A stretch of DNA of 64,000 nt from Amphibalanus amphitrite (GCF_019059575.1 NW_024881843.1:558001-622000), one strand, 5' to 3'; counted from the stretch's first letter, positions 1 to 12,738 are shown. Translations and numbers: made by a program. Notes: a model not told the origin generated them from the letters alone.

Positions 1-480
1 CACCGAGGCGACGGCTGTGCCGGGCAAAGTCTAGCCTGGTGGGAGAGGTGGGCCAGGGAAAGTGCGATCGAGCAGCCACTGGGACGTGGATTGGTATTAT
101 CCAACCGCGACAAACGATGTCAGCAGCCTCTTCTCGTGTCATAGACAGTGTCTATAGACAGACAACGTGGGCAGTGCCCAATCAAAAGCTACTAAACGAT
201 CCAGAAGTTGGCGAGGTAGCCAGACCAAATAAAAAGTTTTTAATTCGATTTTGGTTGACAAATGACATACAAGCCCGCTGTGATGGACCACAAAAGGAGC
301 TGAACAATTCATAGGCAACTTCTAAAAAGCTCAACGGTTTAAAAATTCAAAAGTTAAATGTTAAAATTCAGCCTGCATGTTTAAACTCTGGTCCGGCGCT
401 GGCAGGAAGCTTATATTGCCACTTGCAATTCCACTACGTTGTAATATTACCAATAGTTCTGTGAGAGCAGCAACTGAAAG
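1..480. other. Stretch without recognisable gene
   Basis: No recognisable coding region. A short open frame at 39-314 has no motif I recognise and is probably chance. The right-hand part (about 320-480) is AT-rich and leads into a decayed DNA element. Confidence 0.5.
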
Positions 481-1638
481 CCCCGTTGAGGGGGGTGGAG
501 GGCGGCGCGAAATGCCCCCATCTCTCCTTTTCAGTCGATATCTCCTAAAGTATAACAAATGTCGCCACCAAACTTTCAAGACCCCTCCGGGCATCATTTT
601 TACACCTTGTGACAAAATTTTTCTAGAGCTCTTATGAAAGGTTAGTCACAAATGACGTCAGAAGGATGTCATGTTCTGTCATTTTTGACCCAATAAAAGG
701 TTTAGCGGGAAGAGCTGTCACGCTTACAGTTTTGAAGATAACGAAAAATATTCAAAATCAAAAAGATGTAAAATAAACAGCGCTACCAAACTGCATAACT
801 CTTATTTCCAAACCAAAATTGATTTTGACCATCAAAACTATAGAAGTAAACACCCCGAAAATACCAACAACTTTCAAAATTAAAACTGAAATATATGTTA
901 TAGAACTATCTGCTCTAGATATGCCAAACTTACCTAAACTCGTTAGCTCCTTTTTTAGCAAAGTTATGGCAAAAAAAAAATTCGAAATTTATTAAGTAAC
1001 ATTTTTCAAATTCAATTTTTAGCCGTCACAGAACACACAGAGCAAGCCAAAGACCACCATTGGATTTCCTGTGATGAGCTGCATCGAATAGATACCCCTT
1101 TTATGCAACATATCAACTTTCAAATTCGACCTTCTTTGACCTGACCTTCACCAGAATGCAATCTAAAATGGCCCCAATGGCCGTCTAGCCCACACCATTG
1201 AATTATAAATGTAAAATTAGCCATAAAACATGTATCACACGACCCTAGCATAGTTGGGTTCATATTGTAACCCTGAGTGACCTGACCTCTGTGAACTGAC
1301 CTGGCATCAATGACCTCTTTAGGCAACATATGTATTGGACAACCAGCGCTCCATCGATGTTTTTCGATTACATGCCTTTTATTTGATGTGTTAACTGACT
1401 GTAACGCATTCCTTAGACTAAATCGGTGAAAAAATGCGACCTTTGACCTGACTTGTGACGTCATGGGTTGCACCTAGGTCAACAAAACCTGGTAGCAAGC
1501 TAGTTCCCTGGTGGGGCTATCGAACGCTCTTTGAATGTTTAAAATCGGTCGGTTACTTTCCGAGATCTCAGGTGGAAGGCGAAACGGCTGCACCACCCGA
1601 TCAGGTGGTAGGGTCCGCCAATAGCCCAAGTGGCGCGG
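481..1638. mobile_element. Decayed TTAA-type non-autonomous element (36.2-kb/26.7-kb family)
   Basis: The left end reads CCCCGTTGAGGGGGG and the right end CCCAAGTGGCGCGG, close to the termini of the better preserved elements at 26679-27857 and 36216-37397. Internal order also agrees: a G-run hairpin, a 'cgatatctcc...caaactttcaagacc' block, an AT-rich middle, a run of TGACCT motifs, then 'gtgacgtcat...ctaggtcaa...gtagttccctg'. No clean TTAA duplication remains, so this is an old copy. No coding capacity is visible. Confidence 0.55.
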
Positions 1639-2196
1639 ATTATTTATTCACTCATATAGTGTCATTTATTTTGAGAACACCTTTCTCACGCCATGACATG
1701 GTCCTCTCGTAATAGAACGAGATGAGGAGAGTGTTTTCACGCCTCCTTATGCACGGCTCTAAGTGTCATTGAGCTATCAACTGTCAGCGGTTTTCGGACA
1801 ATGAAGTTCTTAGTTCTTACTGAATCCAATTTTATTTCAAACGATTATCACTGTGCTAGTTTTTTTTCTTATACTTTTTTGAAAAAGCGCCGAAGAAGTC
1901 TTTGATAGACGAAACCGGTCCGCTTATTCTTTTTCTATTCGTTTTTTGAATATATTCGTAAACTACTGGCTCTTTACTACAAAATTTGAGAATGTTTGGT
2001 ATTACTTTGACCCGAACGATGTGCAGCTGAATTTTCTCTGTTAAATGATTATGGACAGCTCGCGAAATTAACTTCAACCTAAACTACCGACAAGCAGAAG
2101 AAAATCCGATTCAAGCCTACCTCAATCCTCTCACCTTTAAATTCAACCGTTTAAACGTTAAAGGCATTTGTTCAGTCCGAGTCGCTATGTCGACCA
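1639..2196. other. Stretch without recognisable gene
   Basis: AT-rich sequence with a small inverted pair around 1705-1725 (ctcgt...acgag). I see no gene or named element. Confidence 0.4.
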
Positions 2197-3091
2197 CCCG
2201 CGCCATGCTGGGGGGGGGGGGGGGGGCGTTTTACACCCTTCCCTCTCAGGTTTTTCGCGAATATCTAAAAAAACGGCGACGGTCAGGTCACCGTAACGTC
2301 AAGTGACCTTACCTCAGAAAAAAATCGAAAGCTCGCTGTAGCTACACCGACTGAGCGGACTTTAAAACTTTCAGTGATTGCTTAGGGTAATAGTATGTAT
2401 AAAATGGATACCTCGGATTTTGTATGTCTGTGACCTAAGGTCACGTCAATTTTGCGACTGCTCCATTAGGTATAAGTCAATGGGAGAAAATTGAAATGCG
2501 CCTCTTTTAGACGAATTTCGTTCTACACCCACTCAAACATCGGTCCATAGGTAAACATGACATACTGAATCGGAAAATCGCACCTCTGACCCCTGTGTGT
2601 GCCCCTGAGGTCATTTTAGGACATAACAGGTCTTTAGCAGTTTTTTACTTTTGACAGAGACGTGCTAGAGAGGTGAAAACACCGTTGATCCGAGGTCAAA
2701 TTTGAGGTCAATCAGAGCGGTGCCCTCTGGGGGCTAAACCGTTGATCTGAGGTCAAATTTGAGGACATGTTGGCGAAAGAGCGTTAAAAGAGCTATCGAA
2801 TGCGCTTTTCTGCGGCGATGTAGCTCTATTGGTTCCCAAGTTAGCCGTCGGGTGTTCAAAATCGTTGAAATCAACAAAATTTGACCTTTGATGAATCCTG
2901 GTGACCTGACCTTTACTCGGAACTTAAAATGACCGAGTGTTTTCCTCCTTATTTTTGACGCTCTTTCGATTGCCGCTTACCGCGTGTCGCTACGTGGCCC
3001 AGGAGCCGAGTTAGACGGAGGGGCGTGAAACGCCCGCCCCCCCCCCCCCCCAGCACTCGACGGAAAGTTCATGCCACCAACACGGCGCGGG
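2197..3091. mobile_element. TTAA-type non-autonomous element, partly decayed
   Basis: The left end CCCGCGCCATGCTGGG is followed by about 17 G's. The right end is the complement of CCCGCGCCGTGTTGG, followed directly by TTAA (3092-3095). A C run at about 3036-3050 lies inside the right end. As in related elements, the right terminus looks doubled: an inner CAGCAC... copy about 40 bp inside the outer one. The middle has many TGACCT motifs and a 'gtcaatgggaga' block that is also found in the arms of the 28.0-32.3 kb element. No TTAA is seen at the left, so that end is eroded. Confidence 0.6.
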
Positions 3092-3095
3092 TTAA

Positions 3096-3585
3096 TTGTT
3101 ATGCTAGCTAGCACCTGTTGTAAGCTGTGGAGTCGTGGACCTGATTTTGAATGAACTGGGCCTAACATTTTCACAGCAAACGTAAAAAAATGTTAAATAG
3201 GTTGTGCAAAAATAGCATCTCTTTTATGAAACATTTGCGAAACCTTCAACATCATCCCCAGACCCATTAGTGCCGAGCTCCCAACGACGACCATAAAAGC
3301 GTCCCCATCCCGTCTTAGGCGGCGGAACGGGAAGGGCACCGGGGCACCGTGCCCCCTTTGATTTTTGCATTTCAACATTAGCCCTATGAGCGTTGCATGG
3401 AAATAATAGGACCAAAAGTCGGCAGTGCCACCCCCCCCCCCCTAATTGAAGGTGTTCCGCCGCTACTGCATCCCGTCAACGTGGGTTTATCATAAGGATG
3501 CTAAGATTTATTTCAAATCCGAAGCTGTAATGATGAAAAGCAAATTTACGTTTTACGTGTGAAACAAGCTGACACAACTAAACAT
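3096..3585. other. Stretch without recognisable gene
   Basis: Contains a small GC hairpin at about 3338-3357 (ggcaccggggcaccgtgcccc) and a C run near 3431-3442. No coding region can be supported. Confidence 0.4.
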
Positions 3586-3712
3586 TTCCTCTCTCTCGCT
3601 CCCTCTCACTGATTTACCCATTGCCCTCTATCTCATTTTACCCTCTCTGGTTTTCCTTTTCTGTCTCTCTTTTCTCTCCTTCCGTCCTTATCCCTTCCCT
3701 CCAGTCTTTCTT

Positions 3713-3791
<79 letters not shown>

Positions 3792-3793
3792 GC

Positions 3794-3827
<34 letters not shown>

Positions 3828-4036
3828 GCGCGCTCTCTCTCGCCCTCTCTCTTGCTCTCTCTTGCTCTCTCTCTCTCTTGCTCTCTCTCGCTCTCTCTCG
3901 CCCTCTCTCTCTCTCTTTCTCGCTCTCTCGCTCTCGCTCTCTCCCGGCGCTCTCTCTCTCTTGCTCTCTCCCTCTCTCCCTCTATCTCTCTCTCTTTCTT
4001 TCTCTATTTGTCTCCCTCTCCCTCTCTCTTTCTCTC

Positions 4037-4067
<31 letters not shown>

Positions 4068-4128
4068 CCCTCTCATTCCTCTCTTTCTCTCTCTCCTCTC
4101 TCTCCCTCTCCCTCTCTCTCTCTTTCCT
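3586..4128. repeat. CT-rich microsatellite
   Basis: A perfect (CT)n core runs from about 3715 to 3788. It lies inside more than 500 bp of imperfect CT-rich sequence with scattered G and T interruptions. Long Leu/Ser or Arg/Glu frames across it are by-products of the repeat, not genes. Confidence 0.95.
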
Positions 4129-4705
4129 CACAATATTCTCGACTGTCACAGCGCTGTAGGGCTTGTTTCCAGACAGGTCCAGGCGCTCTCCACTCTGCAG
4201 GCCCCAGCCCACACGGCCCAACCGCTCAAACACCCTCCGGCGGATGACCTCTGACGTCGGCGACCTGACCCCAGCCGACCGATCGCGTCCCCCTCCACGC
4301 CTCCGCCCCGCTTCCCCCACTACAGCTGCGTAGTAATTGTAGCGTGTGCAAAGGTCACGTGACACTATTTACTTCTGCGGCTTGTTCGGCTGACAAGAGA
4401 TGGCACTAGTGGTCTGTGGATCAGAGGCGGGGTTAGGTTCTACGACTTCTTGGGGCACACTTTAGGGCAGAAAAGAGGTTTTTTGGCTCTCCATCCCAAA
4501 ATGCTTCGAATATACAAAAACAAGTTAGATATTCGAAAATCGGAGGACCAAACGGATCGTTTGACGTATCTTGCGCGACTGAGAATTGATCGGTCTTCAA
4601 ACTACTGAACAAAAACGAGGTGATTGGTAGCAAGTGCTGGTGACTGTACATTACAAAGACAGACATACGCATGCGTTGCGCCACATGTGTCAGCACTGGA
4701 CATTG
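4129..4705. other. Stretch without recognisable gene
   Basis: GC-rich at first (about 4190-4330), then mixed. No open frame shows family features. The part from 4440 to 4705 may be 3' untranslated sequence of the neighbouring minus-strand LINE fragment, but no tail is visible. Confidence 0.35.
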
Positions 4706-5800
4706 TTACGGCATTGCGTCGGCCAGATAGGCGCAGAGACGCCTTTTGAATGCACCGATGCGTCTGACTGAGATTCTAGAGGGAAGACGATTGAAAACAT
4801 CGGCAGTTCTGTAGAAGAAACGGCGTCTGCCGTATTCCGTCTTGATCACTGGTAGATCCAGATGGTCGTCCTGCCGTGTTTGGGTTTGCCGGATGTTGTG
4901 CCTCCGTACCAACTTCTGCGCCAGTGAATGCGGCTCCGAGTTGGCCAGTAAACGTCTCATCAGGCATAGCGCGTGGTAGGTGTGCAGCTGTGACGCTGAG
5001 AGCCATTTAAGGTCTCGTGTGACGTCGCTGATGTGATCCCTTCTCCTCCGGCCAGATATCACGCGCGCGCCGAAGTTGATGACTCGCTGAAGTCGTGTCA
5101 GGTTACGTTTGGTACAGCTATCGTAAATCGACAGACAGTATCGAATGATGGAGATGACAAGGCTGCTGACCAGGGTCGGAAGGACACTTCGCGGTACAGA
5201 GTGACGTACGTGACAGAGGCCTATCAACAGTCCAGTACATTTCCGGCAGACGCTGCTCACATGGGCATCATAATTCAGATGGCGGTCCATCACGAGTCCT
5301 AAGTTCCTCACTGTGTCCGATTCAATGGTGGTGAAGTCCTTTAACCGAAGGGTTACTTTTTCCATGTTTTTCAAAATTTTGGTGCTGCCGAGAACGAGAA
5401 GTTGAGTTTTGGCCATGTTGAGTTTCATGTAATTTTGACTAAACCATTGGTGGAGTGTCTGCAGTGCAGATTCCATCTCTTGGATAAGTCTGGGTAGGTC
5501 CGATTTCTTGCCAGAAATCAACAGCTGAGTGTCATCAGCGTATTGAATAATTTTGACACCATCTACGTAAAGGCTGAGATCGTTCGAGACCACGTTGAAC
5601 ATCAGTGGTCCCAAAGATGTCCCCTGATAGACCCCAATGGGGCTGGGGAGTGGACCTGAGACGTTTTGAGGACCGAGACGCACGTGCTGCTGGTGATTTG
5701 CGAGATAGTCTCGAAACCACGCCGTTTCAACTCCGTACAGTGCAAGCTTTTGAAGTAATTTTTCATGATTGACCACATCAAAGCATTTGCTTAGATGCAT
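4706..5800 (-). pseudogene. CR1/Jockey-like LINE reverse transcriptase, 5'-truncated
   Basis: The minus-strand frame encodes the second half of a LINE reverse transcriptase. It starts inside the domain at the FDVVNH motif. It then shows a Pro/Gly/Thr-Ser motif in place of the usual PQGS (YQGTSLGPLMF), the catalytic YADDTQLL box, and a thumb/C-terminal region ending in YRTADVFNRLPS. The endonuclease and N-terminal RT are absent. Upstream residues (from about 5845) are a short repeat of 'aagcatttgctt' units and not LINE sequence. The fragment is open to its stop, so it is not very old, but it is dead through truncation. Confidence 0.85.
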
Positions 5801-5844
5801 TTGCTTGCTTAGAAGCATTTGCTTTGCTAAAGATGATGATTCCA

Positions 5845-5930
5845 TGCATTTTGGGTGGATCGGGTCGGGTCAGGTCAGGTCGACCAGCAGGCTTCCTGCC
5901 GGCCATCTAGAGTGGGTGACTGACAACCAG
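5845..5930. repeat. Short piece of AGGTCA-rich element
   Basis: The 'gggtcaggtcaggtc(g/a)accag...cctgccgg' block matches internal sequence of the TTAA elements at about 22385-22430 and 29495-29545. It sits exactly between two LINE fragments of opposite orientation, so it is probably a remnant of another insertion. Confidence 0.55.
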
Positions 5931-7765
5931 AGGCGGTCGGTGGAAGACAGCATCGGCCGCCTCGTACAACAGGTTCAAGACGGATGGAACGCACCGAAGT
6001 CCCGCGGCAAGAACCCCCCTGACGGTACCTGCGCTCAGAAGTACGTCCTCCTGGCCTTCGACTTTGCCCGAGCTTACGACACGGTCGACCACCGACTCCT
6101 CAGGGTCCGCCTGATGGAACTGAGGATCCCACGCTGCTTCTACGCCTGGACCTGGCAGTATCTAAGAGGCCGGCGAGCGCGAGTGGAGTTCCAGAGCGCA
6201 ACTAGCGGCGAGCGGGTGTACAGGGCGGGCCTGCCTCAGGGCAGTGTCCTGTCCCCGGCCCTGTTTTTGTTATGGGCCGCCCCGCTCGCCGCGGAACTCC
6301 AGAAGACCCCTGGCACCACGGCGTTTCTCTATGCCGACGACACTGCGGCCCTGTGCTCGGGCAACAGCATCGAGGTCGCCAAACTACGTGCACAACAGGC
6401 AGCGGACGTGCTCGTCAAGTGGGCCCGGGCTTCCAAGATGGTGGTTGCCGGCCAGAAGACACAGGCGCTGGTCCTGTCACAGTGGGCCCGGGACGCCGTC
6501 AACTGCTCCGTCCGAGTGGCAGGGGAGACGGTCGTCGCCGGCGACCAGCTGAAGCTGCTTGGAGTCACGCTGGACCGGCTGCTCCACTTCGGAGCCCACT
6601 GTCGCAGCCTCCGCCAGCGCGTGCGACCTCGAACCAACCAACTCAGACTGCTGACCGGGCGTGAGTGGGGGCTGGAAGAGCGCCAGCTGCGCATCGTCGC
6701 CTCCGGCTACATCCGCGGCGCACTGGAACACGCCGCCGCCGCCTGGCTCCCTGCAGCGTCACCGTCCCATGTCATGCTGCTGGAGAGGGAGATGCGCGAG
6801 GCCGCCAGAGTGGTAACCGGCTGCCCCCGGTCCACTCCAGCACACGCCGTAATGGCGGAGGCGGGCCTCGCCCCGGTGGCCGAGCAACGCACGGCCCTGG
6901 CGGCGCCCTCCCGGCTGGAGACCCGCTGCGGAAGGTGGCGGAGAGCCAGGCCCCCACCCGCCTCAGCACCGTGACGGGGTGGAGAGGAGTGGGCGAGGAG
7001 ACATGGAGAGCGGCGGGCATCTGCCCTCCGATCGAGCCCATCCTCCCCCTGCCGGATCCACTGTGGGAACCGTCACCAACGGTTTCCTTCGGTCTAGACA
7101 TCGGAGCCGCCATCCCAACCGCGGCTAGCGACACCTGGAAGAGGAATGCGGCTTCCCAGCACCTGGCGGCGCTCCCGCAGTGCGCCACCTGGGTGTGGAC
7201 CGACGGCTCGGCCACCGACGGCGTCCTGAACGGTGGCGCCGGAGCCCTGATCGTGTGGCCGGACGGAGAGGAACGCTCGGTCCGCGCCCCGGCGGGCCGC
7301 CTATGCTCAAGCTTCCGGGCTGAAATGGTCGCCCTCCAGGCCGCCCTCTCGTTCCTACTGGAGAACCCTCTTCACGCCGATGACCCCGTAGTGATCTGCA
7401 CAGACTCACAGTCCGCCCTCGCCGCACTCCGAGAGGGCCCGGCCGCCCAGCACTCCCCGCTGGGAGGGGCCATCTGGAGAGCCCTCCGGGGCCTGACGGC
7501 GGGAGGCCGGCAGGTCCACCTGCAATGGGTGCCCTCGCACTGCGGACTGGAGGGGAATGAGAGAGCGGACTCGATCGCCAAGGAGGCCAGCAATCTCGCC
7601 CAGGACCAAGCCCCCATCGACGTCCAGACGGCCCACCGGGCCGCCGCCAGAGTGGCGAGGGCCCGGACCATCCGAGCCTGGCCGGCCGGCTGGTTTCGCC
7701 GGCTGACCGGGGACCGCCTCCCGCCGGCCGTGGCCGGCGGAGCCCGAAATTTCTGTCAGGGGCCC
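5931..7765 (+). pseudogene. I/R1-group LINE fragment: RT and RNase H, frameshifted
   Basis: This is a truncated relative of the intact LINE at 17457-21813. Homology begins at the RRSVEDSIGRL block of the RT domain. It continues through LPQGSVLSP and the catalytic YADD (codons from 6330) into the C-terminal RT region. One frameshift near 6905-6920 moves the reading frame. The second frame carries an RNase H domain with TDGS, the FRAEM glutamate, TDSQS and NERAD, so all four acidic residues are present. Endonuclease, N-terminal RT and the zinc-binding tail are missing. The fragment stops abruptly at a GA microsatellite. Confidence 0.88.
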
Positions 7766-7768
7766 GCT

Positions 7769-7832
<64 letters not shown>

Positions 7833-7853
7833 AGGGAGGGAGGAGAGAGGTCC
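7769..7853. repeat. GA microsatellite
   Basis: About 50 bp of pure (GA)n followed by GGGA-type variants. It abuts the end of the LINE fragment directly. Confidence 0.95.
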
Positions 7854-7863
7854 TAATCTAATC

Positions 7864-8330
7864 GGACGAGCCCGCCCGGGCCCCCGGGAGAACGGGCCCG
7901 GCCCCCTGGGTGGATGGGGCCCGGGCCCCCCGTGGATGGGTCCGGGCCCCCGGGAGAACAAACCCCGGGCCCCGGACCCCCGGTTGGATGGGGCCCGGGC
8001 CCCCGGGAGAACGGGCCCGGGCCCCTGGGAGAACGGGCCCGGGCCCCCAGTGGATGGGTCCGGGCCCCCGGGAGAACGGGCCCGGGCCCCCTGGGTGGAT
8101 GGGGCCCGGGACCCCCGTAGATGGGTCCGGGCCCCCGGGAGAACGGGCCCCGGGCCCCGGGTGGACGGGGCCCGGACCCCCGGGTGGATGGGGCCCGCGC
8201 CCCGGGAGAAAGTGGCCCGGGCCCCCGGATGGATGGGGCCCGGGCCCCCTGGTGGACGGGCCCCGGAGCCCCGGGTGGACGGGGCCCGGGGGCCCCCGTG
8301 TGGATGGGGCCCGGGCCCCCGGTTAAATGG
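7864..8330. repeat. Very GC-rich minisatellite, units of about 22-24 bp
   Basis: Alternating blocks of GGGCCCGGGCCCCCGGGAGA and a variant ending in GTGGATG. The array is made almost entirely of self-complementary G/C blocks and should form hairpins readily. It is open in several frames, giving collagen-like Gly-Pro text on both strands. I regard these frames as artefacts. Confidence 0.9.
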
Positions 8331-8744
8331 GGCTCGCTGGGGTGACCCGCTTGCTCCGCAACGCGAAAAAGCGGTATTTTCGATCGGTGGGCGTTTGGTT
8401 GGTCTTGTGTCCGTGGGTTATGCATCCATTTCGGTCGATTGCTTTTTGACGGCTAAGCATTTTGGTTTGGGAAAAAATATCCATCGCATCGAGGTGCTCG
8501 TGTCTCATAAGCATGCGTTCCACCTACTATAGAACATGTCATGTGTAGTTTACAACAAAGGTTGACGCAGCATGGGTGTAACTTTGTATACTTTCGAGGT
8601 CCCATGTGGGACCCCAATGCGAACATTTGGGACCCCAATTGTCATTTTGGGACCCCAATAGTGGAGGCCCCCGGCCCCGAGAGTCGAGACGCACCAGCTA
8701 CTTTACAAACGGAGGTCTGATGTTCATATAGAAGGTTCTCTGTA
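8331..8744. other. Spacer with element-end-like sequence
   Basis: At 8561-8700 the sequence 'gacgcagcatgggtg...gggaccccaa...ggaggccccc' has an inverted counterpart at about 16730-16812 ('ggaggccccc...gggaccccaa...cacccatgtgacgc'). The two could be the ends of one large element enclosing 8.6-16.8 kb. No target duplication could be confirmed. Confidence 0.4.
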
Positions 8745-10135
8745 TAAATAGGAGGCCCCTTGGACAAATAGGAGGCCCCTTGGACAAATAGGAGACCCCT
8801 TGGACAAATAGGAGGCCCTGTTGGACAAATGGGAGCCCCCCTGGACAAATAGGAGGCCCCCTGAACAAGCAGGAGGCCCCCCCGGAAAACAGGAGGCCCC
8901 CTGGAGAAATAGGAGGCTCTCTGGACAAGCAGGAGGCCTCCTGGACAAATAGGAGGCCTTAGACAAATAAGAGGCCCCTAGACAAATAGGAGGCCCCATG
9001 GACAAATAGGAGGCCCTCTGTACAAATAAGAAGCCCCTGAACAAATAGGAGGCCCCATGGACAAGTAGGAGGCCCTCTGTGCAAATAGGAGGCCCCCTGC
9101 AAAAATAGGAGGCCCTAGACCTAGACAAACAGGAGGCCCCTTTCACAAAAGGAGGCCTCCTGGACAATTAGGAGCCCCCTGGACAAATAGGAGGCCCCTT
9201 TCACAAAAGGAGGCCCCCTGGACCATTAGGAGGCCCCCTGGACAAATAGGAGGCCCCCTGGACGAATAGAAGGCCCCTGGATTAATAGGAAGCCCCTGAA
9301 CAAGAAAGAGGCCCCTGGATAAAGAGGAGGCCCCCTAAAAATAGGAGCCCTCTGGATAAATAGGAGGCCGCTTGGAAAATAAGAGGCTACTTTAACCAAT
9401 AGGAGGCCCCCTGGACAAATAGGAGGCCCCCTGAACAAGTAGGAGGTCCGCTGGACAAATAGGAGGCCCTCTGGACGAATAAGAGGCCTCTTGGGCAAAT
9501 AGGAGGCCCCCTAGAAAATAGCAGGCCCCTTGGACAATTAGGAGGCCCCCTGGACAAATAGGAGGCCCCCTGTACAAATAGGGGACTTCTTGAACAAATA
9601 GGAGGCCCCATGGACAAGTAGGAGCTAGAGGCACTCTGTACGAATAGGAGGCCCCCTGGACCTGGGCAAGTAGGAGACCCCTGGACAAATAGGACGCCCC
9701 TGCACAAATATGAGACCCCTGGTCGAATAAAAGACCCCTGGATAAATAGGAGGCCCCTGGAAAAATAGGAGGCCCCTGAACACGTAAGAGGCCCCCTGGA
9801 TAAAGAGGAAGCCCCTGGAAAATAGAAGTCCCCTGGATAAATAGGGGACCTTTTGGAGAAACAGGAGGCCTCCTGGACAAATAGGAGGCCCCCTAGACGA
9901 ATAGGAGGCTGCTTGGACAAATAGGAGGCGCCATTAACCAATAGGAGGCCCCCTAGACAAATAGGAGACCCTCTGTAACGGTAAGAGGTTCTCTGTACGT
10001 ACAAATAGGAGACCGGCGCTCGACCTGTAGAAGCTTAGCTGTATGTACAAAAAGGAGGCTCTCTGTGCAAGTAGTCGAAGTAGGAGGCTCTCTGTATATA
10101 CTGTGTACCTACAAATAAGAGGCCACCTGGGCAAT
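8745..10135. repeat. 20-bp minisatellite (GGAGGCCCCTTGGACAAATA)
   Basis: Roughly 70 imperfect tandem copies of a 20-bp unit, decaying toward the right. Because 20 is not a multiple of 3, three units give a 60-bp, 20-residue protein period. Long minus-strand frames with repeated LFVQGASYLSRGPP-like text arise this way. The same GGAGGCCCCC words reappear around 16670-16760. Confidence 0.93.
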
Positions 10136-10734
10136 TTAGATGCTACACAAATCGGAGGTCAACTATAAAAAAGCGGGACTCTGTTGGAATACCTGTTTGA
10201 ATAAATTATTTTCCTCATATTCAAACTATTTAATCCTCGCCCGCACATGGGGGGGGGGGCAGTGGTTGCCACCCCCCCCCCCACCCCCCACCCCCCAGGT
10301 AGTTTTTTCTGCTCTTCACTCAACATTTTGATTGCTAGAAGCCGGATGTTTCGTATAGCTGCTTCTCTATCCTTTCTTAGCGTTCACTGAAAATTTAAAG
10401 TTTCTGTGGTTTTTGGTTTCGGAGATATGACCTTATTCTTCAGGTGATGTCATAACCCAAATGACAAATACCCAATATATTGCGTTGGCTATGGGTCTTG
10501 TGAGCTTTTGACACTTTGATTTCGGCCTTTTTTGCCAGTCTTACCTCCCACCTATCATGGAACATGTTGTTCGATGATGTAGAGATGCCAGGGTCAGGGT
10601 CAAGGTCAACCTAGGTCGTCTAAAAATATTGCGTTTTAGGCAAGCTGAATTTACTTTCGCGAAGTTTCTTTGACTGTTTTTTTTTTTTTTGGTAAAAGCT
10701 TCTCAATTCATGATCTCATGTAATATGGACACAT

Positions 10735-11335
10735 TCACAATCGGTGCACACTGCACACATCAGTATACACACAGACACGCACAGACATACAAAAACATAT
10801 CATTAACCTTGACCTAACTTGACCTGAAATGACCACAGCCAGCAAAAACCTAGTCGGATAGTGTGACAAAGAGGTTCTTGCTGGCTTGGCACCACAATAC
10901 GGCAGCGTCATCGGTACATGATGAGCAGCGCACGTGATATTCCAACGGGCAACGGTGACCCCAAACAGCAACAATCTTTAGTTTGACCTGACCTGGAAGG
11001 TCAATGACTGACCTGATGAGATAAAATTTGGTATCATTGGATTCGTCTCTTCCCAAAAAAATTGTTGCTCTTGACCGTGAAGCTTAAAATCTTAAAAAGG
11101 AAAAATTGTGGTGATGTTGAATAAAATACCTACACAAGCAGCGGGCCAGCCCATCATACCGATGACACTGCCGTATTAGTGCCAAGCCAGCTATAGAACA
11201 GCTCTTTGTCACACTATCCGACTAATTTGCTGGCTGTGGTCATTTCACGTCAAGTTAGGTCAAGGTCAATGATATGTGTTTGTATGTCTGTGTATGTCTG
11301 TGTATGTACTGATGTGTGCACAGATTGGTTTGTGT
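10735..11335. repeat. Inverted repeat nested inside the TTAA element
   Basis: The block at about 10745-10920 (cacacatcag...gtcggatagtgtgacaaag...cttggcac) returns as its complement at about 11150-11325. Between the arms is about 220 bp with no recognised content. It may be the core of the host element or a separate insertion. No duplication was confirmed. Confidence 0.6.
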
Positions 11336-11345
11336 GTCCCTATTA

Positions 11346-12293
11346 GGGGAGAGTGGGGCTAGTTGTTACAAGGGTAAGTTGTTACAAAGGAAATATCTTT
11401 AAAAATACTCTTGATATGGCGCCAATATTTACGCTAGCAGAAAAGTTACGCACATTTTACATGTCACTGCAGGCTCAGACCTGGTGGAACGCCATGTCGC
11501 CCTGTAGGCGCACTGGGGTAAGTTGTGACAGCAAAAGTATTTTTTGCTGGCCAACACTTTGGGTCGTTTTTTGTCAAGGTTATTTGTGTAAGAATGTTGA
11601 ATGTATGTTCACAAAATTAAGCGATGATTTTTTTTTTTGTAAGATCACCAAGTAAAACGCACTATCCTCTTCATGTAAGCAAACATTTGAGTTCAGTCTT
11701 GTAAAAGTCGGCCGCCGCAGGGCCGGGGCATGTTTAAAGAGGGCTACCCAAGACTGATTATAACGTGCTCCATTTCACCTGCGCGTAAATTTCGTGCAGA
11801 AAATCAAACTCCGGTCAGTATGGCAATGCATGGTGCCCTTGGCGTCGCAGTAAAGGCAAATCAGAGATTGAGCCATGTTTGATGAGCCTTTTCATGCGTG
11901 TGGAGTACAGTAGTGGTTTATGCTTTATTGTTCTTGCCTTTCAATGAGAAAGGAAAGCATGTTTAGTAGTATCCATTAGGGAGGCTTACGATCGGTTCCG
12001 ATAGGACGGCCAGTGACCGTTATAATGATGAAGAAACTACGAAAAAAGAAGTGTAACATGTTACCCCATATCGTGTATCAAGTTGCCCCACATTTTTTCA
12101 ACTTACCCCAAAAATCTTGCTTTGTTTTTCTGAATTTCACATAAAAGTGAATAGTCGTAAAGAAGTGAAAGTTTGCATGTGCTTTCCAAATTGATTCAGC
12201 TAGCATGTGACCAAATTTGGTGCAATTTCATTGAATAGCTTGGCCACTAAGTGCAGAAGACCAAAAAGTGTAACGCATAGCCCCACTCTCCCC
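11346..12293. mobile_element. TA-flanked MITE (Tc1/mariner-like)
   Basis: Termini GGGGAGAGTGGGGCTA and its complement, each flanked by TA (11344-11345 and 12294-12295). Subterminal GTAAGTTGTTAC-type words recur in both orientations. Length is 948 bp with no transposase. The TA target duplication is the Tc1/mariner/IS630 signature; assignment beyond that is inference. Confidence 0.8.
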
Positions 12294-12738
12294 TACATGA
12301 GATCATGAACTGAGAAGCTTTTACTAAACATGCAATCAAAGAAACCTCACGAAAAGTAAATTCAGCTTGCCTAAAACGCAATAATTTTAGATGACCTAGG
12401 TTAACCTTGACCCTGACCCTTACATCTGTACATCGCAAAACATGTTCAATGATAGGTGGGAGGTAAGACTGGCAAAAAAGCCTAAATCAGGTTGTCAAAA
12501 GCTCGCAAGGTCCATAGCCAACGCAAGATATTGGGTATTCGTTATTTAGGGCATGACATGACCTGAAGAAAAAGGTCATATCTCCAAACCCAAAAGCCAC
12601 AGAAACTTAAAATTTTCAATGGACGCTGAGAAAAGATAGAAATCCAGCTATACAAAAAATCAGGTTTCTAGCTTTAAAAATGTTCAGTGTATGAGCAGAA
12701 AAGCTAACTTGGGGGTGGCAACCCTCCCCCCCCCCCCA

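Noticed and set aside
3621..4254. Long Leu/Ser-rich and Arg/Glu-rich frames
   Set aside because: They are translations of the CT/GA microsatellite in several frames at once, with no non-repeat coding signal.
7864..8530. Collagen-like Gly-Pro frames on both strands
   Set aside because: They arise from the GC-rich minisatellite, are open on both strands, and lack any flanking domain.
8698..10134. Repeated LFVQGASYLSRGPP-like proteins on the minus strand
   Set aside because: A 20-bp tandem unit without stops gives these in every frame; decay is by indels without regard to frame.
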